A stretch of DNA of 64,000 bases from assembly GCF_003464595.1 (NCBI RefSeq), contig NZ_QRZF01000001.1:248001-312000 (forward strand), read 5' to 3'. The translations under genes were made by a program, and so were the position numbers. Shown here one piece after another: positions 1 through 7,426 of this stretch (position 1 is its first letter; every line of letters starts with the position of its first letter). The notes under the pieces were generated by a model. That model saw only the letters and a program-made list of their open reading frames with translations. It ran no database searches and had not been told where the DNA came from. The DNA comes from Bacteroides intestinalis (GTDB taxonomy: Bacteria; Bacteroidota; Bacteroidia; Bacteroidales; Bacteroidaceae).

Positions 1-462
1 ACTGCCGTTGATGACGTAGTCCAGCTGCAGTTGGTCGGAATACAAAGATCCTGTTTTATCATTCTTTACGATATCCTTCACCTCCTTGATGAAAGGTTCT
101 CCTTTTTCACCTTTGGTCAGGTAAGCACTGGCCGCCCGTGCACTGTAGCTCACCGTTCCTCCCGCCATCAGCGTCCAGCCGTATCCTACCTCCATCGGAA
201 GATCGTCATACTTCAAACCTGAAGCGTGATACTTGAACTCGATAGGGATCTTGATCCCCTTCACCTCGATGGTATGAATAGGAATTGTAATATCCACCAG
301 CCCCGTATACAGGTTAGTCGGATAATATCCGAAGCGGTCTGCCATCGTTGCTTTGGGCGACGGAGTGGTCAGTTGGGGCAGAGAAGGGACATCGGACGAC
401 TGCCCGTGCATGCCCGCAGTGCACAGTATGCCGAGGATAATGGTTAATATTCTTTTTTTCAT
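1..462 (-). CDS. N-terminus of an RHS/YD-repeat-type secreted protein (cut by window edge)
   Basis: An open frame of 154 codons runs from an ATG at 462 to base 1 without a stop, so the gene continues outside the window. The first 20 residues look like a signal peptide (MKKRILTIILGILCTAG, then MHGQ). What follows matches the N-terminal region of Bacteroidota RHS/YD-repeat proteins: DRFGYYPTNLYTG, IPIEFKYHASG and VGYGWTLMAGG are the usual landmarks before the repeats. Full-length members are usually over 1000 residues and some carry variable C-terminal toxins; that part cannot be seen here. It lies 113 bp downstream of the smalltalk gene in the same orientation. Family assignment is by pattern recognition and fairly confident; function is not inferred. 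Confidence 0.75.
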   Translation of the reverse strand, partial: MKKRILTIILGILCTAGMHGQSSDVPSLPQLTTPSPKATMADRFGYYPTNLYTGLVDITIPIHTIEVKGIKIPIEFKYHASGLKYDDLPMEVGYGWTLMAGGTVSYSARAASAYLTKGEKGEPFIKEVKDIVKNDKTGSLYSDQLQLDYVINGS

Positions 463-575
463 ATAATTCTACTTATTAAAAATGTTTGATTGATATTTTG
501 TAAATTCAGACAGAAGATTTGTGAATGTGGAAAGAATGTGCCAAAAGAGATTTTCCGGCACACCCTCATTTTATC

Positions 576-683
576 TTAATGCATCACATTCATTGCATTT
601 GCTCCCACTACTCCTGCCACAGCCGAAACTACTGCGATGATCACTTTAAAGATCATACTCCATACAGATTTTTTAATTGCCAT
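576..683 (-). CDS. smalltalk protein (35 aa)
   Basis: A 35-codon ORF starts at ATG 683, preceded by a very strong ribosome binding site (GGAGG about 9 bases upstream) and ending in TAA at 576. The product begins MAIKKSVWSMIFKVIIAVVS and continues as a hydrophobic Ala/Gly/Val segment, the typical form of the Bacteroides smalltalk family: a short basic N-terminus ending in KKSVWSM followed by one membrane helix. These proteins are usually encoded beside an HU-like protein and an N-acetylmuramoyl-L-alanine amidase, exactly as here. Their function is not known; a small membrane or holin-like role with the amidase is possible but is inference only. Confidence 0.88.
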   Translation of the reverse strand: MAIKKSVWSMIFKVIIAVVSAVAGVVGANAMNVMH

Positions 684-711
684 TATTTTCCACACCTCCT
701 TTCCACCAGCC

Positions 712-757
712 TTTAATTTTTAATTTATAATTTCTAATTTATAATTTATAATTTCTC
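712..757. repeat. AT-rich TTATAATTT-type iterated tract
   Basis: The 72-bp gap between the smalltalk and amidase genes is filled with near-tandem copies of taatttataattt. Similar tracts occupy 1208-1234 (amidase to HU gap) and 1296-1325 (just downstream of HU), and a looser one precedes the argF' gene at 51063-51090. Each lies next to a start or stop codon. They look like low-complexity spacer DNA; no function can be read from them. Confidence 0.6.
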
Positions 758-1199
758 AAAGCTCCTTCCTCACCTCGAAGCACGGACATTCCTTTATCCA
801 CTCCTCCGGCTCAATCACCCCATCCCCATTCAGGTCCGGACTGAGGTCACGATGTCCGCAAATGCAGACATTGTTTTTGAATCGTTTCAGTAATTGTGCC
901 ACCAGCAAATGCATGGCACTGCGCTGCTCCGGCGTGCGTGTATCCTTGGGACGCCCTTTCGCATCCAGACCGCCTTCATAGCATATCCCGATGCTATGGG
1001 CATTGTGTCCTTTACAATGTGCCCCCACAACCTCCAGTGGGCGGGTATTCGCCACTGTACCGTCACGACGGATATAATAATGATAGCCAATGCCGCGAAA
1101 CCCACGACGACGATGTACCGTTTCCAACTCCTCTACCGTAAGACTACAATCCTCTCGGGTAGCGGAACAGTGAATAATGATATGATCAATTGTTCTCAT
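756..1199 (-). CDS. N-acetylmuramoyl-L-alanine amidase, T7-lysozyme type (Amidase_2)
   Basis: This 147-residue single-domain protein would cleave the amide bond between N-acetylmuramic acid and L-alanine in peptidoglycan. Landmarks of the zinc amidase family are visible: the N-terminal histidine in HIIIHCSATRE, the segment HCKGHNAHSIGICYEGG around residues 85-101, and CGHRDLSP near residue 115 with the second zinc histidine. No signal peptide is present, so export would need another route, as for phage endolysins. It is followed by the smalltalk gene and preceded by the HU-like gene, the standard Bacteroides cassette found near capsule loci and integrated elements. Start at ATG 1199 puts the conserved strand right at the N-terminus. 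Confidence 0.92.
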   Translation of the reverse strand: MRTIDHIIIHCSATREDCSLTVEELETVHRRRGFRGIGYHYYIRRDGTVANTRPLEVVGAHCKGHNAHSIGICYEGGLDAKGRPKDTRTPEQRSAMHLLVAQLLKRFKNNVCICGHRDLSPDLNGDGVIEPEEWIKECPCFEVRKEL

Positions 1200-1346
1200 A
1201 TGAAGATTTATGATTTATAATTTATGATTTATAAGCCGCGCAATGCACCCTCACCGCTTCGTATCCGGTTTCCCGCATCGCACCGCCTTTCATTCTTTAA
1301 TTTTTAATTTCTAATTTTTAATTTTCAAAGCCTCCGGCTTTAGACC

Positions 1347-1859
1347 CTATCCCAGCGGATCATCTTCTATGCCACCATCTCCGGAACCGCCCTGGTTGCC
1401 GCCACCTTCCTCTCCATCGGTGCCCGGCATATTCAGCCGCTTGAGCTGCGTTTCAAGGTCGACAAAGTCGATGCGGTCCTCCGCACGGGTGGTAGCAGGG
1501 TCCAGATTGGGACGGATGGCACTCGAAGCACGGAAATTGATGCGGACCGACTTGATCTTCTCAGGCAGACAATCCTTCTTCACTACCGAACCTATGGTAG
1601 TAGCAGAAAGGCTGAAAACACCAAAACCGTCGACATTGACGGAACGACCGTTGTAGAGTTCACTGCGCAAGGCTTTCACAAAATTGGTGAGTACACTCTG
1701 AATGTCGCCCAAAGTAAGCGAGCTGCTTTCTTTCATCTGGGTAGCAATACTGTTCAGGGTGGCCGACTTGCCCCAAACCAGAAGTTGGGGATAGTACTTA
1801 CCCGAACCGTCCTTCAGGAACGGGTTCTTACGAAACTGTTTTTTGTATGTTACTGACAT
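1347..1859 (-). CDS. HU-family DNA-binding protein (long HU-like, 170 aa)
   Basis: The start is taken at ATG 1859 (MSVTYKKQFRKNPFLKDGSG), because the open frame upstream of it lacks family similarity. The protein has the Bacteroides HU-like layout: N-terminal region YYPQLLVWGKSATLNSIATQ, a helix-rich part, then the beta-arm with VNVDGFGVFSLS and KKDCLPEKIKSVRINFR, and a C-terminal tail rich in Gly/Glu/Asp (residues about 145-170). It would bind DNA as a dimer in the cytoplasm. It heads the HU / amidase / smalltalk group. A TACCTTTG -7 element lies at 1992-1999 on the same strand, giving a leader of roughly 130 bases. Confidence 0.9.
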   Translation of the reverse strand: MSVTYKKQFRKNPFLKDGSGKYYPQLLVWGKSATLNSIATQMKESSSLTLGDIQSVLTNFVKALRSELYNGRSVNVDGFGVFSLSATTIGSVVKKDCLPEKIKSVRINFRASSAIRPNLDPATTRAEDRIDFVDLETQLKRLNMPGTDGEEGGGNQGGSGDGGIEDDPLG

Positions 1860-2132
1860 AATAATTGATTTTCTGAAGATTGATAATTTTCGTTTATCAA
1901 TCGGTATGAATCGGTATCGAGCGAAGAAATGGCAGAGGCGACGTCTTATCTCCGGGAAATTCCTCACAGGGTCCCCGCATTGAGGACATCACAAAGGTAC
2001 GGAGCAGAGAAAAAAGGGATGGTTGAAACGGGATGTACCGGTATGTACTTGTACGAACTTTGTCGTACTTTGTCATACAACTAGACTTCAAGCGGGCATG
2101 TTTGGTGCATTCTTGTAGGGTTTGGAGGGAAA

Positions 2133-2222
2133 GTTGACGAGTTAACAAGGGGACAAGGGGACAAGGTTCCATGCGGCACAGAAGCATTGCGCAGCCCCCT
2201 GTTCCCTTGTCAACTCGTCAAC
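2133..2222. repeat. Inverted repeat with 19-base arms (1 mismatch)
   Basis: GTTGACGAGTTAACAAGGG at 2133-2151 is the near-perfect reverse complement of 2204-2222 (one mismatch). Between the arms is a short direct repeat of ggggacaa. The arms are 52 bp apart, which is long for an intrinsic terminator, and there is no adjacent T-run. Confidence 0.65.
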
Positions 2223-2301
2223 TGGTTTCCTTCCTTTCTTTCCCAAAAAGCACAAAAAGTGACCGTTTGAAGTTCAATCAGAAAGCAATGATATAATGAA
2301 A

Positions 2302-2358
2302 AACAAGCAATGCCGTGGCATGAAACATAGCTTGTTCCACGCCACAACATTGCTTGTT
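2302..2358 (-). terminator. Intrinsic terminator downstream of the DUF4248 gene
   Basis: Arms 2302-2319 and 2341-2358 pair over 18 bases with two mismatches, and on the minus strand the hairpin is followed by TTTTTCATT. It lies 46 bp past the stop of the DUF4248 gene and would end the primase / DUF4248 transcript. Confidence 0.75.
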
Positions 2359-2403
2359 GACAGCCCAAGTGCGGGATGTATTACCTATGACGCGTCACCC
2401 CGT

Positions 2404-2709
2404 TCAGGGCGCATCCAGATATTTCACCAGTATCGCTACCTGACGCCGGCTGAAGAGCTGGTCATTCTTCCCCTCGGGGCCATTGTAAAGCTCACGATGC
2501 AGAGACGGATTGAAGTTTATCCAACGGCGGAGCTTCCTCAAAGCCGCTTCGGACGAAAGGCAGGGAAAATAAAGTTGTGCCAGGTCGGACTTCAGATATG
2601 CCCTGACCTCAAACCGGAGAGCCTCGGAACCGGATTCTTCAGGAAAAACCGTTTCGGTATTTGTGTACTTTTTTAGATTCATACTGTTTTTCTGTTTTCT
2701 ATTATTCAT
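2404..2709 (-). CDS. DUF4248 domain-containing protein
   Basis: A 101-residue protein (92 residues if the second Met, at 2682, is used). The core FEVRAYLKSDLAQLYFPCLS followed by AALRKLRRWINFNPSL and a C-terminal FSRRQVAILVKYLD is the DUF4248 pattern. This small family of unknown function accompanies BT4734-type primase-like proteins in Bacteroides. The RRWIN segment and helical character resemble a helix-turn-helix, so DNA binding is conceivable but unproven. It sits 84 bp downstream of the primase-like gene on the same strand and probably shares its transcript, ending at the hairpin at 2302-2358. Confidence 0.82.
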   Translation of the reverse strand: MNNRKQKNSMNLKKYTNTETVFPEESGSEALRFEVRAYLKSDLAQLYFPCLSSEAALRKLRRWINFNPSLHRELYNGPEGKNDQLFSRRQVAILVKYLDAP

Positions 2710-2793
2710 GCTTTATTCAGGAAAAATCGGAACACCAAAAAGACCTCGGAAAGCGTTTCCGGTGCTTGTATAGGGGTCAATTTAGGGTCAGGG

Positions 2794-5223
2794 TCACTTA
2801 TACCCCCGCCCGGAGCCCGTTTTACGTTTCTTCCGATAGCCATTCTCCTCTTTTACAAGACATTGAAGTTTCAACGCTTTACGTAAAAGCCGTTTACCCG
2901 TAGATTCGGACATACCGGTATTCTCCACTGTTTGAACAAACTCCGTATAGGTAAATTTCCTGGATAGAGATGACAAAATTTCATCCAACCGATGAAAACG
3001 GTGCATACTGACAGGGGGCTGAGTGGTATCAGGAAGCGAAGTGCTGAGCAGCAAGCTATGCTCAATCAGCGTGCGAATGATATCCATTGCCGTATGGAAA
3101 TCTTCATCCGTACACCCATATTCCTTGGCATAACGGTAATCTTCCCACTTGCGGAAAACGGTGAGTACAGCGGCCAGTCGCATACCCAACAATCCGGCAC
3201 GGCGGATGAGGCTGCCTGAAGAATCACGCCCCTCCACCAATGCACGACGCAGCAATTCGCTGAACATCTCCGTATGAAGCTGCCACTGTGAAAGACTGAA
3301 AGTGACCAGCGTAGGCGACTCCAAAAGTACCTTGTGCATCTCAAGCAACTCCTTTCCCAAACTCTGGAAGTAACGCCGAAGATCCACCTCTTCATCACCC
3401 GGAGCACACGATTCCCATTGTGGGTTTTGCTGCCGGGTGTAGAATGCGAAACGGGAAAAAAGCCCCACTTCGAGCGAACGGAAAAAAACGAGGAACTGCT
3501 CTTGAGTACCGGCGATATTGAGTGCCAGATGCGGATGCTGCACCACTATCGGATCGCCATCTATCTTGTACGATGAAGAGACTTCCTCATGATGGGCGGC
3601 CTTACACAGAATATCCTCATATTTGCCACAATCCTGCCCCAGCGAGGAAATCATCGTATTGATTTCTGTAGTAGTCATGCAGCATCCCACTTCACCGGCT
3701 GCTGCCAGATGTTCGATAAGACGGCTCTTGCTGGTGGTAGCCGATATTTTAAGGTACTGTACTTTCGGCTCTTCCGGTTTCAGGTTGATGTCCGGCAGGC
3801 GTTTCTCGCGTCGTGCCTGCTGCTGTTCCGCATCCCATCCCAGCAAGGCTTGTTCATAAGCTTTCTTGTTCATGCGGCGTATCTGGTCGTAATACTCCTG
3901 CGTGGGATCCAGTAAAGCAGCAGTAAATCCCAGAATACCTTTACCCGCACCGGCAGGAGCCACACTGGCCAAATAGAAATGGGGTGAATACAACGATTTC
4001 TTATAGTAGAAACGGACGTATGGAAAGAGTGCGCTGCAACTGTTCAGGCACCCCAGCAATGCCATGTCACGCTCACGCTTGTCGCTTGTATAACGGCAGC
4101 AGCGTGTCAGCAAATCGGGCAGACGGGTAAAGACATCGTCGGGAATATAAGGTGCCTCGGCACGCAAATCGTCATTTTTTTCCAACACTACTTCCGGAGC
4201 ATCTTCCTCATTGGAGCTGTAGCCGGGGTTATAAGTGACCCTGACCCCTTTTTGACCCCTATCCGGCTGTTTGTTTTCTTCCTGCAACTTCCCAACGAAC
4301 TGATAACCAGCCAACACGCGTTGACGAATATCTTCAGCCGTGAAATCACCCGACGCATAACGTCCGGAGAAAAGGGAGACCAACTTTTCAAGTTCTTCAA
4401 GAGAAAAACCTTTACCTCCTGCCACACGCCCCAACTTCAGTGCAAGGTCGTTGCGATTGCCGCGACGAAAGGGATTGTTCCGTTCAAATTCGTCGAGCAA
4501 ACGGGAAATAAACCCGCATGCTACAGACGAAGTACCCGGATCGATAATCTGCAATGCCTTTGACTGCCCGTTTGCCGAAACCTTCGGCGGAATAGTTGCC
4601 GGAGTATCCGGTAACGCCGGACACTCCGGCATTTCAAATGCCACAGCCTCAGCATTCCAATATGCTTCCGGGTCATAACTGTAAAAACAAGGCTGAGTCA
4701 GAATCTTGCATTTCTCATCGTAAGGATGTCCTACATGGGTACTTACCATACTACCCACAGCAGCATAAAGGCGTGCATAATCTTTCTGCACATCCTCTTT
4801 CCGCACCCGAACCAGTACTTTGATTCCCTCGCCGGAAATACTGATAAACGAAATACAAGTAAAAGGTAAAGAGCGTGTCAGTTCCAACACCTCCTGTGTC
4901 CGTTCGCCGGTATGGTCCAAGTCAATGCACAGCAGTCCGCTATGCACCGACAAACACTGTACCGCATGCCCTCCCCGGCAAATGCCGGCGGGTACAATAC
5001 AAGGCATTCTGTCCTTTACGGCTTGTGCTTCGGCTTCATGCCCCGGCAGAGCTTTCAACCGGCGATACTCCTGTACCTGCCGGCAATAGCCGTCGCTACG
5101 CACCGTATCTACAAATTCCCGAATAGTAATAGTACGTGATGTTTTACTCCGCACGCCCGGAAATTCAGAGACGGAACCGGGAAATTCCGAATCTACGATT
5201 TGTTTTTGATCTGTATCCTTCAT
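2794..5223 (-). CDS. BT4734/BF3469-family primase-like protein (BT4734-like N-terminal domain plus DUF3987)
   Basis: This 809-residue cytoplasmic protein starts with a BT4734-like primase-related domain (about residues 50-195, with GLLCIDLDH as the acidic motif and SISGEGIKVLVRV after it). A small helical linker follows (about 235-315, RGNRNDLALKLGRVAGG), then a DUF3987 helicase-like region (about 370-800) with a modified Walker-type segment SVAPAGAGKGILGF. Such proteins are annotated as virulence-associated E-like or phage-type primases and sit with DUF4248, HU and amidase genes in Bacteroides accessory regions. A DNA-replication role in a mobile or formerly mobile element is likely, but no integrase is visible in the window. 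ATG 5223 is the first in-frame start. Confidence 0.85.
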   Translation of the reverse strand: MKDTDQKQIVDSEFPGSVSEFPGVRSKTSRTITIREFVDTVRSDGYCRQVQEYRRLKALPGHEAEAQAVKDRMPCIVPAGICRGGHAVQCLSVHSGLLCIDLDHTGERTQEVLELTRSLPFTCISFISISGEGIKVLVRVRKEDVQKDYARLYAAVGSMVSTHVGHPYDEKCKILTQPCFYSYDPEAYWNAEAVAFEMPECPALPDTPATIPPKVSANGQSKALQIIDPGTSSVACGFISRLLDEFERNNPFRRGNRNDLALKLGRVAGGKGFSLEELEKLVSLFSGRYASGDFTAEDIRQRVLAGYQFVGKLQEENKQPDRGQKGVRVTYNPGYSSNEEDAPEVVLEKNDDLRAEAPYIPDDVFTRLPDLLTRCCRYTSDKRERDMALLGCLNSCSALFPYVRFYYKKSLYSPHFYLASVAPAGAGKGILGFTAALLDPTQEYYDQIRRMNKKAYEQALLGWDAEQQQARREKRLPDINLKPEEPKVQYLKISATTSKSRLIEHLAAAGEVGCCMTTTEINTMISSLGQDCGKYEDILCKAAHHEEVSSSYKIDGDPIVVQHPHLALNIAGTQEQFLVFFRSLEVGLFSRFAFYTRQQNPQWESCAPGDEEVDLRRYFQSLGKELLEMHKVLLESPTLVTFSLSQWQLHTEMFSELLRRALVEGRDSSGSLIRRAGLLGMRLAAVLTVFRKWEDYRYAKEYGCTDEDFHTAMDIIRTLIEHSLLLSTSLPDTTQPPVSMHRFHRLDEILSSLSRKFTYTEFVQTVENTGMSESTGKRLLRKALKLQCLVKEENGYRKKRKTGSGRGYK

Positions 5224-5410
5224 CTTTTCAATGTTACAGCATCAGGCAACAGGCACTATTGTCGCTGCCACTGTAAAGGAAAACATAATAAAACAAATCA
5301 CCCTTGAGTTTTTGTACACTTTTATTTTTTAATCATCTCATACCCAATGATATAAAAATCGAAAGTGTACATTTTACGTATTTACATCTTTTAATGGTTT
5401 ATCCTGCTTC

Positions 5411-5626
5411 TTACAATCCATATTTAATTTTCTCCCTTTCTCTTTTTCTTTTTTCGTCCTCTTCCTCATAGTCCGACTGAAGCTTGGTGAGGTTCTTCAG
5501 AACGCGCTTCACTATCCTGAACGCTTCCTCGCTTAATGACTTATTCTCTGCCAGATCAGCACAAAAAGTGTCCAAATTCCTCAACTTCCTTAACTCCTCA
5601 ATATTAATTTTAAGTCGCTCTTCCAA
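5411..5626 (-). CDS. Doubtful small charged protein (71 aa, TTG start)
   Basis: The frame codes for a highly charged helical protein, with an Asp/Glu/Lys/Arg-rich C-terminus (YEEEDEKRKREREKIKYGL). The only possible start is TTG at 5626; an in-frame TAG lies just upstream and there is no internal Met. The amino-acid make-up looks coding, but the start is weak and the gene abuts a decayed GH30 fragment, so it may itself be a 3' remnant. A TACTTTTG box at 5823-5830 could drive transcription through it. No family recognised. Confidence 0.35.
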   Translation of the reverse strand: MEERLKINIEELRKLRNLDTFCADLAENKSLSEEAFRIVKRVLKNLTKLQSDYEEEDEKRKREREKIKYGL

Positions 5627-5963
5627 AACTTTACCCGTCTATCCTGTTGCCACATTTTATTTCAGTTTGCATCAGGTTAAGCTCGGGATATCCACAAAGG
5701 ATAGACAGGGGGAAGACCTGTAGTACACACAATGACTACTTATGCATAGAGAAAATATATTATCAATTATAACAATTCCAATGATTTTTGCATGAATCGT
5801 CATAGTCAAAAAAATTACTCTGCAAAAGTACTAAAGTTTAGTCTCCCAATACGCACACATGATCATTTTCTGCAGGTAATTTATAATAAAAACCTACACG
5901 GACGAAATCTTACCTTATCCTTATCAATCATTCATTCATTTTCTTTATTACGTTATGCCTATT
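5627..5963. other. Gene-free stretch with GH30 remnant and a promoter-like box
   Basis: This 337-bp gap has no intact gene. It contains the GH30 fragment at 5631-5712 and a minus-strand TACTTTTG box at 5823-5830. The rest is AT-rich and shows no convincing repeat, hairpin or RNA gene. Confidence 0.6.
5631..5712 (-). pseudogene. Fragment of a GH30 gene
   Basis: Read on the minus strand this stretch encodes YPELNLMQTEIKCGN, ending at a TAA. It matches YPNLNLMQTETECGN of the intact GH30 gene at 7427-8839 both in protein and in DNA (about three quarters of 63 aligned bases identical, for example AACCTGATGCAAAC in both). This is the segment with the catalytic nucleophile. Nothing of the flanking GH30 sequence is recognisable, so it is a remnant of a second or earlier GH30 copy at the PUL border. 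Confidence 0.7.
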
Positions 5964-7244
5964 TTACTTAATAAGTATGCTCGCACGTTGGTCATTGAGT
6001 ATATACAAGTTTTCTAAATGCTTATTGATGATGGCTTCACCACCTCCTACTTGTATACGGTTGCCACCTTCGGCACCAAAGCCTCCCAATGCCGCCGAGC
6101 GCACATCGGCCACATAGCCGGGTGAGCGTCCTTTCACATATGTATAACCAAAGAAGAGAGGAGTCACATCGGCCAGTCTGGCTTTCTCCTTCCATTCCAA
6201 TTGAAGTTGTACGAACATCTCACCGGGGCAAACGGCTATTGCAAAGTCATTAATAAGGAATGTAGCGATATGGACATCTACCTTACGATTTTTGTCCTCG
6301 CGAGTAGAGAATTGCAACGAGTCTGTACGCATTTTGAAAGAAGTGTTATCACTGGAGGCATGTAGTGCATTGGCAAGTTTAATCACTTCGATTCCGAGCA
6401 ATTCTCCTGTGCGCTGAATGGGCTTGTAGTCTGTTTTGATAGGATCATCGGGTCCTGAGCGTCGCCGACTAATCATCAGCCCTTCTACATTACCGCCACC
6501 ACCGGCTACAAAGAGGCAGATAGCTTTGTTATCGAACGCTTCTTCCACCTTCCTACAAGCATATCCGGGATAGTCGGCCGAAATTTCATAGCTGAAACAA
6601 CCAAGGTCTGCATGCATGGCATAACTCATAACAATGGCACGGGCATTGCCTTGCATATCTTCTACCTTAATTACTCCTACTTCGGGGTCAACCGGACCGA
6701 AAGGTATCCGTTCGGGGTTTTCTACATTGTAGTGTTCATCGCCTATCCACGATTCGCGAGCCTTACCGTCTTTACGGATAATAAGGCGATTGAAACCCAA
6801 TTGCGGAAACGTACGTGTGCCTGCTGAAATACGTGCGGGGAACATATTGCCGATTGCCTCGCCTACTACCTTAATGATGCACTCTTCGAAGAACGGGGTA
6901 TTATTAGGTTTCTTTTCACGGGGTCTGGCATCAGCCATGTTGGGGTCTTCGTGAGTATGCGAAGCACAGACCAGCAATTGCGTGATGCCATATTTCTCTT
7001 TGCAAACCTGTGCCACACGATCGCTGTGAAAACTGACCAGATCGACAGATACCTGCGCTACCCGCATATTACCTATCTCCATTACATGTGCACGTGCATA
7101 CACAGAGTCGTGTAGCGGGATGTTCTGCTTGGGAGTAATGTTGATTTTAGCCGTTCCGGCCATTAGCTGTCCTTCGGCAGCATTGAGTGTGCCCGATAGA
7201 GCGAAACATCCACAGAGCAGAATGAAAAGGAATACTTTTTTCAT
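5964..7244 (-). CDS. Neutral/alkaline ceramidase-like domain protein
   Basis: A 426-residue exported protein with a signal peptide (cut near residue 22, SGTLNAAEG). It shows the start of the neutral ceramidase superfamily: MAGTAKINITPKQNIPLH, the histidine motif CASHTHEDPN (family form SHTHxGP) and YAMHADLGCFSYEISADYPGY. True ceramidases are about 650-700 residues with a C-terminal immunoglobulin-like domain; this one has only the N-terminal catalytic fold. Bacteroides proteins of this short type sit inside PULs, which suggests a hydrolase acting on a carbohydrate amide or ester rather than ceramide; this is inference. It lies 182 bp after the GH30 gene, past an inverted repeat at 7308-7340, and may be read through from it. 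Confidence 0.75.
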   Translation of the reverse strand: MKKVFLFILLCGCFALSGTLNAAEGQLMAGTAKINITPKQNIPLHDSVYARAHVMEIGNMRVAQVSVDLVSFHSDRVAQVCKEKYGITQLLVCASHTHEDPNMADARPREKKPNNTPFFEECIIKVVGEAIGNMFPARISAGTRTFPQLGFNRLIIRKDGKARESWIGDEHYNVENPERIPFGPVDPEVGVIKVEDMQGNARAIVMSYAMHADLGCFSYEISADYPGYACRKVEEAFDNKAICLFVAGGGGNVEGLMISRRRSGPDDPIKTDYKPIQRTGELLGIEVIKLANALHASSDNTSFKMRTDSLQFSTREDKNRKVDVHIATFLINDFAIAVCPGEMFVQLQLEWKEKARLADVTPLFFGYTYVKGRSPGYVADVRSAALGGFGAEGGNRIQVGGGEAIINKHLENLYILNDQRASILIK

Positions 7245-7307
7245 GATTAAAATATGATTATTCAGTTAATACTTTATGTAATTCTGTATAATGAGCATTA
7301 ATTATAC

Positions 7308-7340
7308 AAGCCGTTAATAACAAGATGTTACCAACGGCTT
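7308..7340. repeat. Hairpin between GH30 and ceramidase-like genes
   Basis: AAGCCGTT (7308-7315) and AACGGCTT (7333-7340) are perfect inverted copies; inside them TAACA and TGTTA pair after a 2-base mismatch, leaving a 3-base loop. There is no clear T-run on either strand, so it may be a processing or weak attenuation hairpin rather than a full terminator. Confidence 0.6.
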
Positions 7341-7426
7341 CCAAATATTTTCCAACATATAAGAGCCGGTTTAATTTTTGCTCGGCATTATTTAAACAAG
7401 CTCTTACAGGATACCGGATGAAAAGA

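Larger units (their letters stand above)
1860..2403. other. Gene-free stretch with a promoter box and two inverted repeats
   Basis: No credible gene is present in this 544-bp gap. It holds a minus-strand TACCTTTG box (1992-1999) for the HU-like gene, a 19-bp inverted repeat (2133-2151 / 2204-2222) and a terminator-like hairpin (2302-2358). Short open frames here start at poor sites and have no recognisable features. Confidence 0.6.

Noticed and set aside
1860..1967. 36-residue N-terminal extension of the HU-like protein
   Set aside because: The family start MSVTYKKQ lies at 1859 and the added residues have no similarity to the family.
7341..7400. Sixth phased TTAA promoter in front of the ceramidase-like gene
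   Set aside because: TTAA occurs at 7371 and 7392 but only a poor -7 box is present and the phase does not match the other five.
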